DNA of 14,052 nucleotides, taken from assembly GCA_012514915.1 (NCBI GenBank), contig JAAYZJ010000080.1:1-14052 (forward strand). The letters run 5' to 3'. The stretch comes from Lentisphaerota bacterium. Its GTDB lineage: Bacteria; Verrucomicrobiota; Kiritimatiellia; RFP12; JAAYLN01. This document shows positions 7,164 to 14,052 of this stretch, one piece after another; position 1 is the stretch's first letter; every line of letters begins with the position of its first letter. A program made the position numbers and the translations under genes. Below the pieces are notes generated by a model that saw nothing but the letters and a program-made list of their open reading frames with translations, was not told where the DNA came from and ran no database searches.

Positions 7164-7178
7164 TGGAGACTCCCTTTG
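7164..7178 (+). promoter_or_regulatory. Ribosome binding site deciding a TTG start
   Basis: GGAG at 7164-7167 lies eight bases before a TTG at 7176. No in-frame ATG with a ribosome binding site exists nearby, so this site supports the TTG as start of the heparinase-like gene. Confidence 0.55.
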
Positions 7179-9059
7179 ATTGCGCAACGTCTGTTTCAGA
7201 TCCCCGACACCTGCTTTACCGGTGACCCGCCCTGGCATCCCTTTCCGCGTGCCCGGGACCGCAAGGCCTGGGAGTCGCTACCGGGCGAGACGCGCCGGAC
7301 GCTCGTCCAGGCCGGCGAAGCGACGCTGGGGTGCGCGTGGCCGTTGCTACCCGCCACCGAAATCCTGGCCTACCGCCGGGATGGCAACCGTCGTCGCTAC
7401 GAGAAGGCCTATTTCGAACGCCGGACCGCTCTCGTCAAGCTGGTGCTGGCCGAGTGCTGCGAGGGACAGGGACGGTTCGTCGACGAACTGGTCAATGGCA
7501 TCTGGTGCATCTGCGAGGAGACCTCGTGGTGCCTGCCGGCGCACGTGAAGGGCTCCCAGGAAAGTGGCGGCCTGCCCGATGTCCGGGAGCCGGTGGTCGA
7601 CCTCTTCGCCGCCGAGACGGGCGGCCTGCTGGCCTGCGTGCTGGAGCTGCTGGGTGATGAACTGGGCCGGGTCTCCGACCTGATTCCGCAGCGGATTCGC
7701 TCCGAAATCGAGGCCCGTATTCTGGATCCCGCCCTTGCGCGGGACGACTTCTGGTGGATGGGGCTGGGCGATCCCGGCCGCAAGCTCAACAACTGGACGC
7801 CGTGGATCGTTTCGAACTGGCTGCTCTGCTCGCTGCTGGCCGACGACAATCCGGGGCGGCGCCTGGCCGGCATCTACAAGGCGGCCGGCTGCCTCGACCG
7901 CTACCTCGCGCAACTGCCCGCCGATGGCGGATGCGACGAAGGCCCCTCTTACTGGGGGCGGGCCGGCGGGTCGCTCTTCGATGGCCTCGAAATTCTGCAC
8001 AGCGCCTCGCACGGTGAGCTGACGTGCTATGACGAGCCGCTCGTGCGGGAAATCGGCGCCTACATCGCACGGGTGCACATCGGGGGCGACTGGTTTGTCA
8101 ACTTCGCCGATGCGCCGGCCCGTCCCCGCCTGCGGCCGCATACGGTTTACGGCTACGGCGTCCGCACCCAGCAGGCGGCCTTGATGCAACTGGGCGCCTG
8201 GCTGGGACAGCAGGAGCAGACGTCCGGGGGCTTTGCGTTCGGAAGCGATCTTTACCGGGCCCTCCAGGCCCTGTTCACGTTTCCGATCACGACCGCCGTG
8301 ACCACGCCGCCGCCTTGTCTGCGGGACGCCTGGCTGCCCGATATCGAAGTGTTCACGGCACGCGACCGCGCCGGGGAGTGGGACGGATGGTTTGTGGCCG
8401 CCAAGGGTGGACACAACGGCGAGAGCCACAATCACAACGACGTCGGCTCGTTTGTCGTGTTCCGCGGGGGGGCGCCGCTGCTGGTCGACGCCGGGGTTGG
8501 GGAGTACACCCGCCAGACCTTCAGCAGCGAACGCTACACGATCTGGACCATGCGATCCGATCACCACAACCTGTTGCCGACGATCGACGGCGTCGGCCAG
8601 ATGCCGGGCGCCGCGTTCCGGGCCCGGGGTGTGGACTACCGGCAGGACGGGCAGGCAGTTGCTTTTGCGCTCGAGCTGCAGGAGGCTTATCCGCCCGAAG
8701 CCCGGATCGAACGCTGGCACCGCCAATTCGTCTTTCAGCGGAGCAGGCAGATCACGATTGAAGACACCTACCGCCTGACGGCCGACGTCCAGGCGTTGAG
8801 CTTCACGCTGCTGACGCCCTCGCAGGTGACGCTAACGGGGGAACGTGAAATCCAGCTCGAGTCGCGCATGCTGCCCGACGCCCTGCCGTCGGCCGATGGG
8901 CGCGTGACGGTCGAGATGCCCGCGCCGGTCATCACCTGCGAGGAGATTCCCCTTGAAGATCCCCGTCTGGCGCAGGTCTGGGGAAGGCGACTGCAGGCGG
9001 TTCACCTGCTTATCCACAACCCGCCCCGCGAAGGCGTGCTGCGCCTCCTCATCCAGTAG
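7176..9059 (+). CDS. Heparinase II/III-like protein, apparently cytoplasmic
   Basis: A 627-residue protein with the two-part architecture of heparinase II/III-type polysaccharide lyases: an N-terminal alpha-helical toroid (with NNWTPWIVSNWL near 205 and GCDEGPSYWGRAGG around 252-265, including Tyr259) and a C-terminal beta-sandwich domain. The family hallmark is clear at 411-422, GGHNGESHNHND, with His413, His418 and His420; this region binds a structural metal or lies near the active site in characterised lyases. Family enzymes cleave uronic acid-containing glycans by beta-elimination. Unlike most characterised members, this one starts without a signal peptide or lipobox, so it should act inside the cell on an imported oligosaccharide or small uronide. 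Start is TTG with GGAG eight bases upstream. It is the third gene of the SDR/flavoprotein operon. Substrate is unknown, and it may not be a true lyase. Confidence 0.85.
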   Translation: MIAQRLFQIPDTCFTGDPPWHPFPRARDRKAWESLPGETRRTLVQAGEATLGCAWPLLPATEILAYRRDGNRRRYEKAYFERRTALVKLVLAECCEGQGRFVDELVNGIWCICEETSWCLPAHVKGSQESGGLPDVREPVVDLFAAETGGLLACVLELLGDELGRVSDLIPQRIRSEIEARILDPALARDDFWWMGLGDPGRKLNNWTPWIVSNWLLCSLLADDNPGRRLAGIYKAAGCLDRYLAQLPADGGCDEGPSYWGRAGGSLFDGLEILHSASHGELTCYDEPLVREIGAYIARVHIGGDWFVNFADAPARPRLRPHTVYGYGVRTQQAALMQLGAWLGQQEQTSGGFAFGSDLYRALQALFTFPITTAVTTPPPCLRDAWLPDIEVFTARDRAGEWDGWFVAAKGGHNGESHNHNDVGSFVVFRGGAPLLVDAGVGEYTRQTFSSERYTIWTMRSDHHNLLPTIDGVGQMPGAAFRARGVDYRQDGQAVAFALELQEAYPPEARIERWHRQFVFQRSRQITIEDTYRLTADVQALSFTLLTPSQVTLTGEREIQLESRMLPDALPSADGRVTVEMPAPVITCEEIPLEDPRLAQVWGRRLQAVHLLIHNPPREGVLRLLIQ

Positions 9060-9060
9060 G

Positions 9061-9166
9061 CCCGCTTTGGCGAAGCAGGGGGCTCCGCCCTATGCCACTC
9101 GCGCTTAGATTCAGGCGTGGTCCGTGAGGCGGGGGTGCACCCGCGGCGACGACGCGTCGCCAAAGT
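9061..9166. repeat. Structured intergenic stretch with nested inverted repeats
   Basis: The 170 bases between the heparinase-like gene and alaS hold several stem-forming segments. CTTTGGCGA (9065-9073) is repeated inverted as TCGCCAAAG (9157-9165). Inside are GCTT/AAGC (9064-9076), GGGC/GCCC (9081-9090), GCGGG/CCCGC (9129-9144) and a perfect 7-bp stem GGCGACG/CGTCGCC with loop ACG (9145-9161). No T-run follows, so a standard terminator is not supported. It could be a genome-wide palindromic repeat, a small non-autonomous element or a structured transcript end. Only a genome search would tell. Confidence 0.45.
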
Positions 9167-9169
9167 ACC

Positions 9170-9198
9170 TTGCGTCCTGGGCAACCAGACGGTAAACT
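9170..9198 (+). promoter_or_regulatory. Predicted alaS promoter
   Basis: TTGCGT (9170-9175), a 17-base spacer and TAAACT (9193-9198) match the sigma-70 pattern at 4/6 each. The start would be near 9205, giving a leader of about 25 bases that holds GGAAG (9220-9224) five bases before the alaS ATG. The -10 box and following bases (TAAACTCCCGG) are nearly the same as in the promoter at 4436-4464. Confidence 0.45.
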
Positions 9199-9229
9199 CC
9201 CGGACATTCATCGAGACACGGAAGCAACC

Positions 9230-11041
9230 ATGACAGCCGATCAACTCCGCGACAAGTACCTGCGTTTCTTCGAATCCAAAGGGCATGCCGTCATTTCGGG
9301 CGCGTCGCTCATCCCCGAAAACGACCCCACGGTTCTGTTCACCACCGCGGGCATGCACCCGTTGGTCCCCTACCTGCTGGGCGAGCCCCATCCGGCGGGA
9401 CGGCGCCTGACCGATGTGCAGAAGTGCGTGCGGACGGGGGATATCGAGGCCGTCGGCGATGCCTCGCATCTGACGTTCTTCGAGATGCTCGGCAACTGGT
9501 CGCTGGGCGACTATTTCAAGCGCGAGGCCATCGAGTGGTCCTACGAATTCCTGACGTCGAAAGACTGCCTGGGGTTTGATCCCTCGCGGATCAGCGTGAC
9601 GGTCTTCGCCGGCGACGACGGTGTGCCCCGCGACGAGGAGTCGATCGCGATCTGGCGCGGGCTGGGCATCCCCCCCGAGCGGATTCACGCCCTGCCGCGC
9701 GAGGACAACTGGTGGGGCCCGGCCGGGCAGACCGGCCCCTGCGGGCCCGACACCGAGATGTTCATCGACACGCTCAAGCCGGCCTGCGGGACGGACTGCC
9801 GCCCCGGCTGCCACTGCGGCAAGTACCTGGAGATCTGGAACGATGTCTTCATGCAGTACAACAAGACGGCTGACGGGCGCTACGAGCCGCTGCGACAGGT
9901 CAATGTCGACACGGGCATGGGGGTCGAGCGGACGATCAGCATGCTGCAGGAGCGGCCGTCGGTTTTCGAAACGGAGCTCTTCGCCCCCCTGATGGCGGCG
10001 ATTGATTCACTCGCCGGCCCGCCTGTCGCGGCCGAGGTCGCCTGCCGCGCCCGGCGGATCGTCGCCGACCATCTGCGGACGGCCACCTTCATCCTGGGCG
10101 ACCCCAGAGGGGGCGTCAAGCCGGGCAACCTCGGCGCCAACTACGTGCTGCGCCGCCTGATCCGACGGGCCGTCCGCTATGCGAAGCTGCTGGGAATCGG
10201 CTCCGGGTTCGCCCGCGTGCTGGCCGAAGTCGTGATCGACAACTACCGCCACGTCTATCCGGAACTGGAGGAGAAACGCGCCTTCATCTTGGCCGAACTC
10301 GTGGCCGAAGAGGAGCGGTTCGAAAAGACCCTGTCGGCCGGTCAGCGGGAGTTCGACAAGGTTGCCGCCGCCCTCAGGCAACACGGTCAGACGCAGCTCT
10401 CGGGGCGGACGGCGTTCAAGCTCTACGACACCTACGGCTTCCCGCTCGAAATGACGGAGGAGCTGGCGGCCGAGCAGGGGCTGGCCGTCGACCGTGCCGG
10501 CTACGAGGCGGCCTTCAGCAAGCATCAGGAGCTATCGCGGCAGAACGACGCGACGTTCAAAGGCGGTCTCGCCGACCATGGCGAAGCCACGACGCGCCTG
10601 CACACGGCCACCCACCTGCTGCAGAAGGCGCTGCAGATTGTTCTCGGCGATCATGTTCAGCAGAAAGGATCCAACATCACGCCGGAGCGTTTGAGGTTCG
10701 ACTTCACGCACGGAGAGAAGATGACCCCCGGCCAACTGGCCGAAGTGGAGCGGATCGTCAACGAGCAGATCCAGCGCAACCTGCCGGTGACGATGGAGAC
10801 CATGACGATCGAGGAGGCGCGGGCGGGCGGCGCCATGGCGCTTTTCACGGCCAAATACGGTGAGCAGGTGAAGGTCTACAGCGCCGGCGACTTCTCCAAG
10901 GAGGTCTGCGGCGGACCCCATGCCGCCTCCACGGGCGAACTGGGCCGCTTCCGCATTCAGAAGGAGGAGAGCTCGTCGGCCGGGGTGCGGCGCATCAAGG
11001 CCGTTCTCGAGTCGCGGGCACTCGGCACCCCTTCTTGCTGA
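9230..11041 (+). CDS. alaS: Alanyl-tRNA synthetase, short form lacking the C-terminal domain
   Basis: AlaRS attaches alanine to tRNA-Ala in the cytoplasm. This protein has 603 residues against about 875 in E. coli. The class II catalytic core is intact: motif 2 region TFFEMLGNWSLGDYF, the GPAGQTGPCGPD loop, IWNDVFMQYN, and the motif 3 segment GMGVERTI. The tRNA-recognition region (NLGANYVLRRLIRRAVRYAK) follows. The editing domain has its zinc ligands: His458 and His462 in HTATH, Cys560 and His564 in CGGPH. The protein stops about 40 residues later, so the oligomerising coiled coil and the C-Ala (DHHA1-type) domain are absent. A cysteine cluster at Cys186, Cys190, Cys194 and Cys196 sits just before the EIWN motif, where E. 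coli has none. The ATG at 9230 has GGAAG five bases upstream. The TGA at 11039-11041 shares one base with the next ATG. Confidence 0.93.
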   Translation: MTADQLRDKYLRFFESKGHAVISGASLIPENDPTVLFTTAGMHPLVPYLLGEPHPAGRRLTDVQKCVRTGDIEAVGDASHLTFFEMLGNWSLGDYFKREAIEWSYEFLTSKDCLGFDPSRISVTVFAGDDGVPRDEESIAIWRGLGIPPERIHALPREDNWWGPAGQTGPCGPDTEMFIDTLKPACGTDCRPGCHCGKYLEIWNDVFMQYNKTADGRYEPLRQVNVDTGMGVERTISMLQERPSVFETELFAPLMAAIDSLAGPPVAAEVACRARRIVADHLRTATFILGDPRGGVKPGNLGANYVLRRLIRRAVRYAKLLGIGSGFARVLAEVVIDNYRHVYPELEEKRAFILAELVAEEERFEKTLSAGQREFDKVAAALRQHGQTQLSGRTAFKLYDTYGFPLEMTEELAAEQGLAVDRAGYEAAFSKHQELSRQNDATFKGGLADHGEATTRLHTATHLLQKALQIVLGDHVQQKGSNITPERLRFDFTHGEKMTPGQLAEVERIVNEQIQRNLPVTMETMTIEEARAGGAMALFTAKYGEQVKVYSAGDFSKEVCGGPHAASTGELGRFRIQKEESSSAGVRRIKAVLESRALGTPSC

Positions 11042-12975
11042 TGAAGCTCCGCATGCGCCGTTCCCGTCCTCCCGACGCTGTTCCCGACAACCCGCCGCGA
11101 GCCGATTTCGGCGGCTGGGCTGTCGCGGCGGCGGCGGGTATCCTGCTGCTGTTGTCGCTGGTCAAGGGGGACTGGCCGCTCGGCCCCTCGCGCGGGGCCG
11201 GCTGGATCGTCCCGCTCTCGTTTGCCGACAGCGTCTGGCGGACGCTCCTGGCCATCCTGCTGGGACTTCTGCTGGCGCTTCATCCCGCCCTGGCCGAACG
11301 GCGCGCGCGGCTCTCCAGGTGGTTTTTCGGCATGTCGGCCACCCGGTTCGCGTGGACGCTGGGTGGCGCCGCCGCCTTGTTGTACGCGGCCGTCAGCCTG
11401 CTGCTGTTCGACGGGATGCCGTATCTGGACGACGATGCGGCGGCGCTCTTTCAGGCCCGCGTGTTCGCGTCGGGACGCCTGTCGCTGCCCTTGCCCGAGC
11501 ATGGTGAGTTCTTTTCGATGTTCGGCATGCTCGGGACCAGTCAAAGGCATCCGTTCGTCTGCACGATGTATCCGCCGGGGTTGTCGCTGCTGCTCCTGCC
11601 GGGCGTGCTGGTCGGCCTGCCCTGGCTGGTGATGCCACTGCTCGGCGGGCTGCTGCTTGTGGCCACCGTGGCGCTGGGGCGCGAGCTGGCGGGCGAACGG
11701 GTCGGGCGCATCGCCGGCCTGTTCCTGCTCGGCTCGCCTTTCGTCGGGATACTTGCCGGCACGCATCTCTCGCACGTGCCCACGGCGCTGTTCCTGACGT
11801 TTGGCTGGCTGCAGGTTGCGCGCCTGCTGCGCACGGGGGGGCTGCGTCACGGTTTGGGCGCCGGCAGCGCCTGGGGGCTGGCGTTTCTCTGCCGGCCGAT
11901 GTGCGCGCTGGTGGTGGGGGTGGTGATGGCGTTCGGCGTGCTGGTGCAGGGGCGACGGGCCTGGGCCGCCCGGCGCGGCGTGCTGGTGGCGGTGGTGATG
12001 GCTGTCCTGGCGGCGGGGCTGCTCCTGCTGTGGCAGCAGGCGACGACGGGCGATCCGCTCCTGCCGGGCCACCGGGTGGGGATGGGGGCGCGCGCCAGCA
12101 TGGGCTTTATCGAGTACCACCCGGCGCGGCAGCACACGCCGGCGGTAGCCCTGGCGCATACGCTGGCGCGCATGCGGGCGGTGAACGACCAGTTGCTCGG
12201 CTGGCCATTGCCCTCGCTGCTGCTGGTCTTCCTGCCGTTGCTGATCCGCCGGTTCCGGCCCGTCGATCTCTGGCTCGCGCTGGCCTGGCTCGCCCTGCTC
12301 GCCGTCTATGCCTTCTACTGGTATTGGGAAGAGTATTGGCCGGCCCGCTACACGTCGGCCGCCGCACCGATGCTGCTGGTCCTGGCTGCGCAGGGCTGGA
12401 GCCATTGGCGCGCGGGCGCCGGACGCCTGGTGCGGCCGGCGGCGCGCGCCTGCCTCTCGGTGGGTATCGTCTACGCCGCCGGCGTGGCCTGGCCGTCGGC
12501 GTGGAACCGCATCCGACAGAACCCCGGTGACATGGACCCGCTTCTGCCGCGGATCCTGCGCACCTACGGCGTCGACCGGGGCGTGGTGTTCATGCGGAGC
12601 ATCGGCCGGGTGGGTTCGCGCGGCGAAGTCTACAACGACTACTATGCCGCCGGCTTCATCCGCAAGCCGTTGAATCTGGCTGGTCCGCTGGTTTTTGTGC
12701 GTAACCGCCGGGGGGAGAACGAGACGTTGATGGACGCCCGTCCCGGGGGGCCCTTCTATCTTTACACGTACGTCCGCGGTGATGCCCGGGCCGAGCTCGA
12801 CGAGTATGTCCGCACGCCGGATGGCTGGGCGTTGCGGCGGGTGGGGCGCTTTCCGCCCGCCCCGGGCGATCCGGTGTTGCCGGCGCGTCCCGATGGTCAG
12901 ACCCCCCGGAACCGCGCCGGGGCGGAGGCCCCATTCTGCCCGCGGCAGGTTCCCCAGGTGGTGGGCCCCCTGTGA
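11041..12975 (+). CDS. GT-C-like polytopic membrane protein, probable glycosyltransferase
   Basis: A 644-residue membrane protein with about ten to twelve hydrophobic segments, beginning with one at roughly 27-43 after a short basic N-terminus. Features recall family 39/GT-C glycosyltransferases, which move a sugar from a lipid phosphate donor at the outer face of the membrane. An acidic cluster DDD at 130-132 follows the second or third membrane segment (PYLDDDAAALFQA), where these enzymes keep their catalytic acid. MYPPGLS at 176-182 and EEYWPARYTS near 430 resemble the conserved blocks of this group. A soluble C-terminal part of about 150 residues follows the last membrane segment, ending in a proline-rich tail. 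Acceptor and donor are unknown. The ATG overlaps the alaS stop by one base and lacks a Shine-Dalgarno sequence, so it is likely coupled to alaS. A TTG at 11035 is a weaker alternative start. Confidence 0.7.
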   Translation: MKLRMRRSRPPDAVPDNPPRADFGGWAVAAAAGILLLLSLVKGDWPLGPSRGAGWIVPLSFADSVWRTLLAILLGLLLALHPALAERRARLSRWFFGMSATRFAWTLGGAAALLYAAVSLLLFDGMPYLDDDAAALFQARVFASGRLSLPLPEHGEFFSMFGMLGTSQRHPFVCTMYPPGLSLLLLPGVLVGLPWLVMPLLGGLLLVATVALGRELAGERVGRIAGLFLLGSPFVGILAGTHLSHVPTALFLTFGWLQVARLLRTGGLRHGLGAGSAWGLAFLCRPMCALVVGVVMAFGVLVQGRRAWAARRGVLVAVVMAVLAAGLLLLWQQATTGDPLLPGHRVGMGARASMGFIEYHPARQHTPAVALAHTLARMRAVNDQLLGWPLPSLLLVFLPLLIRRFRPVDLWLALAWLALLAVYAFYWYWEEYWPARYTSAAAPMLLVLAAQGWSHWRAGAGRLVRPAARACLSVGIVYAAGVAWPSAWNRIRQNPGDMDPLLPRILRTYGVDRGVVFMRSIGRVGSRGEVYNDYYAAGFIRKPLNLAGPLVFVRNRRGENETLMDARPGGPFYLYTYVRGDARAELDEYVRTPDGWALRRVGRFPPAPGDPVLPARPDGQTPRNRAGAEAPFCPRQVPQVVGPL

Positions 12976-13790
12976 TGATGGACGCCTTCACCGCCAACTG
13001 GCATACCCATACGTTCCGGTGCAAGCATGCCACGGGCGATGCCCCCGACTATGCACGCCAGGCCACCCAGGCGGGCATGAAAACCCTCGGCTTTGCCGAT
13101 CACATGCCGACCCCCGACGCCCGCTGGAGGTCGGTTCGCATGGATGCGGACGAGCTGGCCGACTACCGCGCGGCCGTGGCGCTGGCCGGGCGGCTGTACC
13201 CGGACCTGCGGATCTTCTGCGGACTTGAGTGCGAGTACCTCCCCGAGTGGCACGCCTACTACACGGACGAGCTGACGGGGCGGCAGCGAGTCGACTATCT
13301 GATTCTCGGCGCGCATGGCTTTCCGGTGGCGGGCGAATGGGTCTCGACCTTTTCGCGCCAGCGCGCCAACGATCCCCGGCTGTTGTACGCCTATGCCGAC
13401 TACGTGATCGACAGCCTGGCGACCGGGTTGTTCCGGCTGCTGGCCCATCCCGATGTGTTCGGCTTCTTCTACGATGTCTGGGATGACGATACGGCCGTCA
13501 TCGCGCGCGACATCGCCCAGGCGGCGCGCGCGGCGGGGGTTCCGCTGGAAATCAACGCCTACGGGCTCCGCAAGCCGCCCGTGCAGACGCCGTGCGGTTG
13601 GCGGCCCGCCTATCCCTGGACTCCGTTCTGGGAGGTGGCGGCGGACGCGGGCGCCGTCGCGGTCATCAACTCCGATACGCACGCGCCTGCCGATCTGACG
13701 GGGGCGGTCGACCAGGCGTTCGCGCTCGCCCGCCAGTCAGGTATCCGCGTCATCATGCCGCTGGATCTGGACGCGCGGAACTGGGCGTGA
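12975..13790 (+). CDS. hisK: PHP-family histidinol-phosphatase
   Basis: This 271-residue PHP-domain phosphatase resembles the HisK type, which removes phosphate from L-histidinol phosphate in histidine synthesis. The metal-site residues of the trinuclear centre are all present: His10 and His12 in HTHT, His18, Asp42-His43 in GFADHMP, Glu85 in GLECEY, His114 in LGAHG, His158 in AHPD, and Asp234 and His236 in NSDTHA. EINAYGLRKP at 192-201 is typical of the group. Length matches the family. Starts at GTG 12972, ATG 12975 and ATG 12978 are all possible; the ATG at 12975 shares one base with the upstream TGA, matching the style of the previous junction. No other histidine genes are in the window, so another phosphoester as substrate remains possible. 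Confidence 0.85.
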   Translation: MMDAFTANWHTHTFRCKHATGDAPDYARQATQAGMKTLGFADHMPTPDARWRSVRMDADELADYRAAVALAGRLYPDLRIFCGLECEYLPEWHAYYTDELTGRQRVDYLILGAHGFPVAGEWVSTFSRQRANDPRLLYAYADYVIDSLATGLFRLLAHPDVFGFFYDVWDDDTAVIARDIAQAARAAGVPLEINAYGLRKPPVQTPCGWRPAYPWTPFWEVAADAGAVAVINSDTHAPADLTGAVDQAFALARQSGIRVIMPLDLDARNWA

Positions 13791-13806
13791 GGCGCGGACA
13801 TTTTAT

Positions 13807-13830
13807 CCGGCTTGTTTGTGGCAAGGCCGG
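13807..13830 (+). terminator. Possible transcript-end hairpin after the PHP gene
   Basis: CCGGCTTG (13807-13814) pairs with CAAGGCCGG (13822-13830), with one bulged G, 17 bases after the PHP stop. No T-run follows, so it would be at best a rho-dependent or weak end. The rest of the 220-base gap up to 14010 holds the tpx promoter and nothing else I recognise. Confidence 0.3.
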
Positions 13831-13927
13831 CCGTCTCCCTGATGACGCCCACGGCCGCCTGACCGCCATGGCCACCACACGCGACAACGCCGCCGAACTT
13901 TGCCCCGGTAGGACCTGTTTTCCCATG

Positions 13928-13956
13928 CTGACGGCGGCGCGGTATTCTGCTAAGAT
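13928..13956 (+). promoter_or_regulatory. Predicted promoter of the thiol peroxidase gene
   Basis: CTGACG (13928-13933), a 17-base spacer and TAAGAT (13951-13956) each match sigma-70 boxes at 4/6. Transcription would begin near 13963, about 48 bases before the ATG. Confidence 0.4.
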
Positions 13957-14010
13957 GCTGGCGTAATCAGGCGCACGAGCCGCCTGCAAGTCCCTGCACG
14001 GAGAAAAAAG

Positions 14011-14052
14011 ATGGCACAGACTGCATTCAAGGGTTCCGCTGTCCAATTGGCG
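14011..14052 (+). CDS. tpx: Probable thiol peroxidase, N-terminal 14 codons (cut by window end)
   Basis: The frame begins MAQTAFKGSAVQLA and runs off the window. FKGxxVxLA at the very N-terminus is typical of Tpx, the atypical 2-Cys peroxiredoxin that reduces peroxides with thioredoxin. A strong GGAG (14000-14003) lies seven bases before the ATG, and a promoter-like sequence is upstream. The catalytic cysteines are outside the window, so the call rests on 14 residues and stays tentative. Confidence 0.55.
   Translation, partial: MAQTAFKGSAVQLA

Noticed and set aside
9145..9165. Rho-independent terminator for the heparinase-like operon
   Set aside because: The stem GGCGACG/CGTCGCC is strong, but it is followed by AAAGTACC rather than a T-run.
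9170..9229. Upstream TTG start adding 20 residues to alaS
   Set aside because: The extra residues do not look like AlaRS, overlap the predicted promoter, and the ATG at 9230 has its own GGAAG site and the usual N-terminus.
10957..12405. 482-codon minus-strand open frame opposite the membrane protein
   Set aside because: Composed mainly of Arg, Gln, Pro and His without any domain; the plus strand encodes regular membrane segments.
13753..14046. 97-codon minus-strand frame over the 3' intergenic region
   Set aside because: It overlaps the PHP gene end, a good promoter and the tpx ribosome binding site, and has no recognisable motif.
1..14052. CRISPR array, tRNA or rRNA genes
   Set aside because: No regularly spaced direct repeats, no cloverleaf with a TTCGA-type arm and no rRNA-like conserved stretch were seen.

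Overview
The window is about 14 kb of GC-rich bacterial DNA carrying eleven complete protein genes and two genes cut by the window edges. I found no tRNA, rRNA or CRISPR array. Genes are packed tightly, often with 1-4 base overlaps. The source is not certain. The carboxyspermidine-type polyamine decarboxylase, QueH-type queuosine enzyme, short alanyl-tRNA synthetase without its C-terminal domain, and cytosolic heparinase-like protein together suggest a PVC-group bacterium, perhaps Kiritimatiellota or Verrucomicrobiota. That placement is inference.

Layout. (1) 1-385: C-terminal end of an ISL3-family transposase, lower in GC than the rest. (2) 4410 down to 473, minus strand: a five-gene operon of a TIM-barrel sugar isomerase-like protein, queH, nspC, a speB-like agmatinase and tadA. 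(3) 4411-4518: a compact divergent promoter region centred on a 13-bp palindrome. (4) 4519-9059, plus strand: an SDR dehydrogenase, a fumarate reductase-like flavoprotein and a heparinase II/III-like protein, tightly coupled and divergent from the isomerase. (5) 9061-9166: a structured, inverted-repeat-rich intergenic stretch. (6) 9230-13790: a short alaS, a GT-C-like membrane protein and a PHP-family histidinol phosphatase, with 1-base stop/start overlaps. (7) 14011-14052: the first 14 codons of a likely thiol peroxidase gene with its own promoter and ribosome binding site.

How the genes may work together. The minus operon joins two enzymes acting on tRNA position 34 (QueH for queuosine, TadA for inosine) with two polyamine enzymes: agmatinase makes putrescine and NspC makes spermidine by the carboxyspermidine route. 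The SDR, flavoprotein and heparinase-like genes, with the divergent isomerase, look like a small catabolic locus for an unidentified uronate- or sugar-containing compound handled in the cytoplasm. This is the best candidate for an undescribed pathway here. The alaS unit is mostly housekeeping, but its synthetase has an unusual architecture.
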